NCBI GenBank assembly: GCA_964547995.1
Contig: CAZJRB010000082.1
Location: 1-35,017, forward strand
Direction of reading: 5' to 3'
DNA length: 35,017 nucleotides
DNA from: CAZJRB01 sp964547995
GTDB taxonomy: Bacteria > Planctomycetota > Planctomycetia > Pirellulales > Thermoguttaceae
How positions within the stretch are numbered: the first letter of the stretch is position 1; each line of letters opens with the position of its first letter. Positions 30,848 to 35,017 of this stretch are shown here, piece by piece. A model generated the notes under the pieces. It did not search any database. It saw only the letters and a list, made by a program, of their open reading frames with translations, and was not told where the DNA came from. The translations under genes were made by a program, and so were the position numbers.

Positions 30848-32569
30848 ATGCACCGTGACAAGCCCTTTTCATTCCGTGGATTGCCCCTTTGGCTGTTGTT
30901 GATCCCGCTGCTGTTTGTGGCGCCGCTCGCGATGGCCGCCGAAGATGCCGGCGAGGAGATTCCGTCGCCGAAAGATCTCGCCGAGTTGCGGTCCATTCAA
31001 GAGCAGGTCGAGAAGGTGGTGCCGAAGATCGTTTCCTGTACGGTCGGCGTGCAGATCGGCCATACGCGCGGCAGCGGTGTCATCGTGAGCGAGGACGGTT
31101 TGGTTCTAACCGCGGGGCACATGGTGGGCAAGTCCGGCCAGAAGGTGCTCTTCTTTCTCCCGGACGGCAAGAAGGCAAAGGGAACCACGCTGGGCGCCTA
31201 CAAGACGTCGGACGCCGGGCTGGTAAAAATCGAAGATAAGGAAAAATGGCCCTTTGCCGAAAGGGGCAGCTCCGCCGACCTGAAGCCCGGGACCTGGTGC
31301 ATCGCGGTCGGGCATCCGCTGGGTTTCCAGGAAAAACGGCCGCCGGTGGTGCGCATCGGCCGCGTGCTCCGCTCTGCCGGTACCGTCATCCAGACCGATT
31401 GCTCGCTGGTCGGCGGCGACTCGGGCGGGCCGTTGTTCGATCTGGACGGCAAAGTGATCGGAGTCAACAGCCGGATCGGCTCTTCGATGCAACATAATTT
31501 CCATGTGCCCGTCGATATCTTCAACGACAACTGGGAACGGCTGGTCAAGGGAGACGTCTGGGAGAGCAACCTGCCCAAACGAGACCACAAGGACGTCAAG
31601 GCCATGCTGCGCGAGGTCGTTGCCGATGCCGGCCAGTGCGTCGTGAAAATCAAGTGCGACGGCAAGGACGTCGCAATGGGAACGATCGTCGGGCCGGACG
31701 GCTGGATTCTGAGCAAGGCGAGCGAGCTGAGAGAAAAGCCGGTCTGCCGGTTGCGCGACAATCGGGAGCTGGACGCCCGCATCATAGGCGTCGATAAGCG
31801 ATTCGATCTCGCGATGCTCAAGATCGACGAGACCGGATTGCCGATGATCGCATGGAACCCTGCGAAGCCGTCGGTGGGGCATTGGGTCGCGGTTCCGGGT
31901 CTCGACGAAGAACCGCTTTCGCTGGGCGTGGTGAGCGTGCCGCCGCGCGCCGTCCCACCGGCCAGGGGAGTGTTGGGAATCGCGTTGAAGGACGCCGACG
32001 AGGGCGCCACGATCGAGAAGGTCCTGCCCGGCAGCCCCGCCGAGAAGGCCGACCTCAAGAAGGGAGACATCGTGTTGAAGCTCGACGGCGAAGCAGTCTC
32101 CAACCGTGTGGACCTGGTCACGCAGGTCAAACGGCGCCAGCCCGGCTGCGAGGTCACGTTGACCGTCAAGCGCGGTGACGAGGAGCTGGAAATCAAGGTC
32201 AAGCTGGCCAGGCTGGATACACCCTCGAGTCGCAAGCGGGACATGCAGAACAGTCTGGGCGTGGGTGTGAGCAAGCGCCGCGACAATTTTCCCATAATCC
32301 TGCAACACGACGCAGTAGTACGGCCGGTCGATTGCGGCGGGCCGATCGTCGATCTCAGCGGCAAGGCACTCGGTGTGAACATCGCCCGAGGCGGCCGGAC
32401 CGAGACTTACTGCATACCGTCCGAGGTGCTCATGCCGCTGATGTACGAGTTGATGTCCGGCCGAATGCCGCCGCCGGAAGAGAAAACCGAGAAAGAGGAA
32501 CCGGATAAGGAAGGCGAATCGGAGGATGGGGAAAACGATGACGACGGCGACGAGAAGGCGTCGCTCTGA
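30848..32569 (+). CDS. HtrA-like serine protease with PDZ inside a degenerate second protease domain
   Basis: Secreted protein of 573 residues. A signal peptide (1-30, ending Ala-Met-Ala) is followed by an S1C trypsin-like domain with a complete triad: His91 (LTAGH), Asp122 and Ser192 (GGDSGGP). A second protease-like domain (about 255-515) has lost it: Ser292 replaces His, Asp320 remains, and Cys496 replaces Ser (VDCGGPIVD). A PDZ domain (about 372-455; RGVLGIAL, GSPAEKADLKKGDIVL) is placed inside the second domain. The tail (545-573) is very acidic. HtrA family proteins degrade or chaperone misfolded envelope proteins. ATG 30848 starts a clean signal peptide; the frame opens at 30761. The layout resembles planctomycete relatives I know of. 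Confidence 0.85.
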   Translation: MHRDKPFSFRGLPLWLLLIPLLFVAPLAMAAEDAGEEIPSPKDLAELRSIQEQVEKVVPKIVSCTVGVQIGHTRGSGVIVSEDGLVLTAGHMVGKSGQKVLFFLPDGKKAKGTTLGAYKTSDAGLVKIEDKEKWPFAERGSSADLKPGTWCIAVGHPLGFQEKRPPVVRIGRVLRSAGTVIQTDCSLVGGDSGGPLFDLDGKVIGVNSRIGSSMQHNFHVPVDIFNDNWERLVKGDVWESNLPKRDHKDVKAMLREVVADAGQCVVKIKCDGKDVAMGTIVGPDGWILSKASELREKPVCRLRDNRELDARIIGVDKRFDLAMLKIDETGLPMIAWNPAKPSVGHWVAVPGLDEEPLSLGVVSVPPRAVPPARGVLGIALKDADEGATIEKVLPGSPAEKADLKKGDIVLKLDGEAVSNRVDLVTQVKRRQPGCEVTLTVKRGDEELEIKVKLARLDTPSSRKRDMQNSLGVGVSKRRDNFPIILQHDAVVRPVDCGGPIVDLSGKALGVNIARGGRTETYCIPSEVLMPLMYELMSGRMPPPEEKTEKEEPDKEGESEDGENDDDGDEKASL

Positions 32570-32679
32570 TAGAGCCGCCCTGTCCTCAGGGCGGATGACG
32601 TTGCCCCTGTACATGATTATCCATTGGGAGACGTTACCTCAGTGCAGACTCATCCGCCGTGAGGACACGGCGGCTCTAT
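32569..32679. repeat. 111-bp inverted pair of REP-like palindromes
   Basis: Left arm 32569-32598 begins ATAGAGCCGCC; right arm 32650-32679 is its near inverse, ending GGCGGCTCTAT. Each arm holds its own perfect 8-bp hairpin: CCGCCCTG-TCCT-CAGGGCGG (left) and CCGCCGTG-AGGA-CACGGCGG (right). They differ by a C-G to G-C swap on both sides of the stem, a compensatory change. The element starts at the last base of the HtrA-like stop codon and ends 18 bp before the next start. A BIME-like or MITE-like element; no transposase nearby. Confidence 0.7.
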
Positions 32680-32697
32680 ATTCTGGAGAAACAGCTT

Positions 32698-33942
32698 ATG
32701 AGACAGAATCGGTACGCGTTGGTTGCCACAACACTGACAGTTGTGTTCGCAATTTCCACACTTTCCCTCTGTGCGGCGGAGAAACCCTGGATACGCCACA
32801 CCATCGACGATTCTTCCCGCGGCGCCGACGGGGTGAGGCTTCATGATGTGAATCGTGACGGGCAGATGGACATTGTCACCGGCTGGGAAGAGGGAGGCAT
32901 TACCCGGGTTTATCTCCATCCGGGCAACGACGCTGCCAAGAAACCATGGCTGGCGGTTACGGTTGGTAAGACACCGAGCGTGGAAGATGCCGTGTTCGTC
33001 GATCTCGACGCCGACGGCAACGTCGACGTGGTCAGTTGCTGCGAGGGCGGCACCAAGACAATGTTCGTGCATTGGGCCCCCAAGGAGAAAGAAAAGCACC
33101 TCGATCCGGCCGCGTGGAAGACCGAACCGCTGCCCGCTTCGGAGAAGAAGATGGCCTGGATGTTCTGCGTGCCGGTGCAGGTCGACGGCCGCGACGGCGT
33201 CGACCTGGTCGCCGGCGCCAAGGGCAAGAGGGCTCAAATCGGGTGGTTCGAAGCTCCCGAAGATCCGCGAAGGCTCGCCGATTGGCGGTGGCATCCGATC
33301 TCGCCGGCCGGGTGGATCATGTCGCTGAGAACGGTCGACATGGACGGCGACGGCGATCTCGACGTGGTGACCTCCGACCGCCGCGGGGAGTTGCGCGGCT
33401 GCCGATGGCTCGAAAACCCCGGGCCGGGCGGTGCTCAGGAAAAGCCATGGATGAATCACTGGATCGGAGGGCAAACCCATGAAAACATGTTCCTGACCAT
33501 CGCCGATCTGAACGCCGACAAGCACGACGACGTGATCGTCGCCGTGAAGGGGAACGGCCATCTCTGGCTAATGCGTGATTCGGAGGACCGTGCAAAATGG
33601 AACCCCTTCTATATCGCCATGCCCGAGAACATGGGTAACGAGAAGGGTGTCGCGATCGGCGACATCGACGGCGACGGCCGGCTCGATCTCGTGCAGAGTT
33701 GCGAGCACGCCGGCGGCGACAAGTCGGGCGTCGTTTGGCTCTCGTACGACAAGTCGCCGACCGAGAAGCAATGGACCCGCCACGAAATCAGCGGCCCGGA
33801 GGGCATCAAGTTCGACCGGATCGAACTGCTCGACATCGACGGCGACGGCGATCCGGATGTGCTGACGTGCGAAGAGAGCCAGCCAGTCGGCGGCCGGCGA
33901 CGCGGGCTCGGCGTTTTCTGGTACGAGAACCCGGCGAAGTAG
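32698..33942 (+). CDS. secreted VCBS/FG-GAP repeat protein
   Basis: Secreted protein of 414 residues. A signal peptide (about 1-27, ending Leu-Cys-Ala-Ala) is followed by a seven-bladed-propeller-like array of VCBS/FG-GAP repeats. Each has the Asp-rich calcium-binding motif, as in DVNRDGQMDIVTG, DLDADGNVDVV, DMDGDGDLDVV, DLNADKHDDVIV, DIDGDGRLDLV and DIDGDGDPDVL. Such proteins are frequent in planctomycetes and are thought to bind other proteins or polymers; no enzyme motif is seen. ATG 32698 has GGAG upstream; the longer frame runs back into the REP element. Confidence 0.85.
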   Translation: MRQNRYALVATTLTVVFAISTLSLCAAEKPWIRHTIDDSSRGADGVRLHDVNRDGQMDIVTGWEEGGITRVYLHPGNDAAKKPWLAVTVGKTPSVEDAVFVDLDADGNVDVVSCCEGGTKTMFVHWAPKEKEKHLDPAAWKTEPLPASEKKMAWMFCVPVQVDGRDGVDLVAGAKGKRAQIGWFEAPEDPRRLADWRWHPISPAGWIMSLRTVDMDGDGDLDVVTSDRRGELRGCRWLENPGPGGAQEKPWMNHWIGGQTHENMFLTIADLNADKHDDVIVAVKGNGHLWLMRDSEDRAKWNPFYIAMPENMGNEKGVAIGDIDGDGRLDLVQSCEHAGGDKSGVVWLSYDKSPTEKQWTRHEISGPEGIKFDRIELLDIDGDGDPDVLTCEESQPVGGRRRGLGVFWYENPAK

Positions 33943-34045
33943 CTTTCCGGTGCGAAGCGTGCCGGCGGCGCACGGGGCTGGTCAAATCGCTAAAATCGGA
34001 GATAATCAGGGCAGACAATCGAAGCCCTTCCAGGAGTATTCGACC

Positions 34046-34270
34046 ATGCCAAACGATACGGATTTTTCAAAGCTTTCCGACGATCAACTTCCCCAGCAGG
34101 CCGAAACAGGACACGCCGGCCAGGGGGCTGTCGTGGAAATGATGCGACGCCTCAAGGATGCCACCGACAAACTGGAACGCACCACCTCGATCCACCAAAG
34201 GGCGATGGTCGTGCTCACCGGGGTCATTGCCGTGCTGACGATCGGCTTGGTCGTATTCCTATGCCTGTAA
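34046..34270 (+). CDS. small single-span membrane protein
   Basis: Protein of 74 residues with a soluble acidic and amphipathic N-terminal part, a short coiled-coil-like helix (about 30-48, MMRRLKDATDKLERTTSIHQ) and a C-terminal membrane helix (about 53-73), so tail-anchored in style. ATG 34046 is preceded by AGGAG at good spacing; the longer frame starting at 33950 lacks one. Family not recognised. Confidence 0.65.
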   Translation: MPNDTDFSKLSDDQLPQQAETGHAGQGAVVEMMRRLKDATDKLERTTSIHQRAMVVLTGVIAVLTIGLVVFLCL

Positions 34271-34307
34271 CAGACCTTTGCCGCCTCGGGGCGCAGCCCG
34301 GTGCCTG

Positions 34308-35017
34308 TTAAGATTCCGTGTTGAGTGCTGCGAACCGGCGGATGTGCGGCGTGGCAACCGACCCGGTGACGCGAAGGCGGACCTTGGCAATCTCCACCGG
34401 ATCAAAACGCTGGATGCGTTTGTGTCCGACCGAAATACCCTCGGCCAGTTTCTGCCAGGCGCCTCCCGGAGCGAGTCCCTCAAGGACGTACGCCCGCACG
34501 CGTTCGCCCCGGGCGATCTCCTCCATGAGGATCACGTGGTCGATCTTCTGCCGCTGCGGCAACGGCAGCGTGATTTCCTTACCCGTCCCCTTTGTCTCGG
34601 CAACTGATGTCTCGAACCGGCGGCGGATTTCCGCTCCGAATTCGGCACACCGTTTCACATCCGGTTCGGGCATCAGGCCGGCCGGATCGGGCGTCAGCCC
34701 CAGCATCAAGTTGCAGTTGTGGCCGACCGATTCGTAGTAGAACTTTACGAGCCGTTCGAGCGGCTCGATCTTGTGTTCCGTGTTGGCGTACCAGAACCAG
34801 TGATGGTTGCGCAGCACGGTATCGACCATACCCGGGCTCCACAGTTTGCCGTTCGGGTCGCCGTGCAGCAACACCTTGCGAAACCCCTTCCCCCGGCCTT
34901 TGTGCATCGCTTCGGCGGTGGCCAGGTCGGGCATCGTCGCCCAGCAGGGATAGCCGGCGTATCCGGACTCGTTGCCGATCCAGCGGTGCTCGCGGCGCTG
35001 GGGGCTGTGGTAGAAGA
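34308..35017 (-). CDS. alpha-L-fucosidase (GH29), C-terminal part
   Basis: The gene runs off the right edge; about 236 residues are visible and the catalytic nucleophile region lies outside. The frame is open from the window end through an internal ATG at 34934, so that ATG is not the start. GH29 features: RWIGNESGYAG near the edge, HGDPNGKLWSPGMVD, HHWFWY, and YYESVGHNCNLMLGLTPDPAGL followed by a C-terminal beta-sandwich. The enzyme would remove L-fucose from sulfated or other polysaccharides, a common planctomycete trait. It is convergent with the small membrane protein gene. Confidence 0.85.
   Translation of the reverse strand, partial: FYHSPQRREHRWIGNESGYAGYPCWATMPDLATAEAMHKGRGKGFRKVLLHGDPNGKLWSPGMVDTVLRNHHWFWYANTEHKIEPLERLVKFYYESVGHNCNLMLGLTPDPAGLMPEPDVKRCAEFGAEIRRRFETSVAETKGTGKEITLPLPQRQKIDHVILMEEIARGERVRAYVLEGLAPGGAWQKLAEGISVGHKRIQRFDPVEIAKVRLRVTGSVATPHIRRFAALNTES

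Noticed and set aside
31106..32614. Long minus-strand frame opposite the HtrA-like gene
   Set aside because: Shadow frame without motifs; the plus-strand protein has an intact catalytic triad.

Overview
The window looks like a chromosome segment of a planctomycete, probably of the Pirellulales type. The sequence itself suggests this: GC-rich coding DNA, a PEP-CTERM surface protein, an LptD-type outer-membrane protein, a LamG/beta-propeller/multi-heme protein with the hydrazine-synthase-alpha-like layout common in planctomycetes, a VCBS/FG-GAP secreted protein, an HtrA-like protein with a degenerate second protease domain, an alpha-L-fucosidase at the right edge, and many small palindromic intergenic repeats. 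The taxonomic placement is inference.

Left part (1-10.6 kb): a PEP-CTERM protein (minus strand); an AT-richer non-coding stretch; lptD behind a good sigma70-type promoter and a leader filled with palindromic repeats; dgkA; a convergent Na/Pi cotransporter plus PhoU pair (minus strand); then a large secreted three-heme protein behind a promoter that overlaps a perfect 19-bp operator-like palindrome.

Central part (10.8-27.3 kb) is the most interesting. A Cache-sensor histidine kinase and an NtrC-family sigma54 activator (ATGA overlap) are followed by a 399-bp gap. The gap holds an upstream 7-5-7 palindrome and a sigma54 promoter with full consensus core (TGGCAC-N5-TTGCA). This promoter faces an eight-gene same-strand cluster: REC-GcvH-like fusion, hdrC, hdrB, hdrA, REC-HydB-like iron-sulfur fusion, hydG-like flavoprotein, and [NiFe] hydrogenase small and large subunits. 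A TPR protein and NuoE/NuoF-like subunits follow. Together they could form a cytoplasmic electron-bifurcating or confurcating machine linking H2, NAD(P)H, a low-potential carrier and the CCG iron-sulfur site of HdrB. Two of its proteins carry phospho-acceptor receiver domains fused to apparently metabolic modules: a lipoyl-carrier-like domain with its lysine kept, and a dicluster iron-sulfur electron-transfer subunit. This suggests that a phosphorelay controls both transcription and enzyme activity, and it is the best candidate here for an undescribed system.

Right part (27.6-35 kb): an SLC13-type transporter with RCK_C-like domains and a sigma54-like site upstream, two hypothetical proteins, the HtrA-like protein, a 111-bp inverted REP pair whose stems show a compensatory change, a VCBS-repeat secreted protein, a small single-span membrane protein, and the C-terminal part of a GH29 alpha-L-fucosidase running off the edge.

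I saw no tRNA, rRNA, CRISPR array, insertion sequence or hydrogenase maturation gene.
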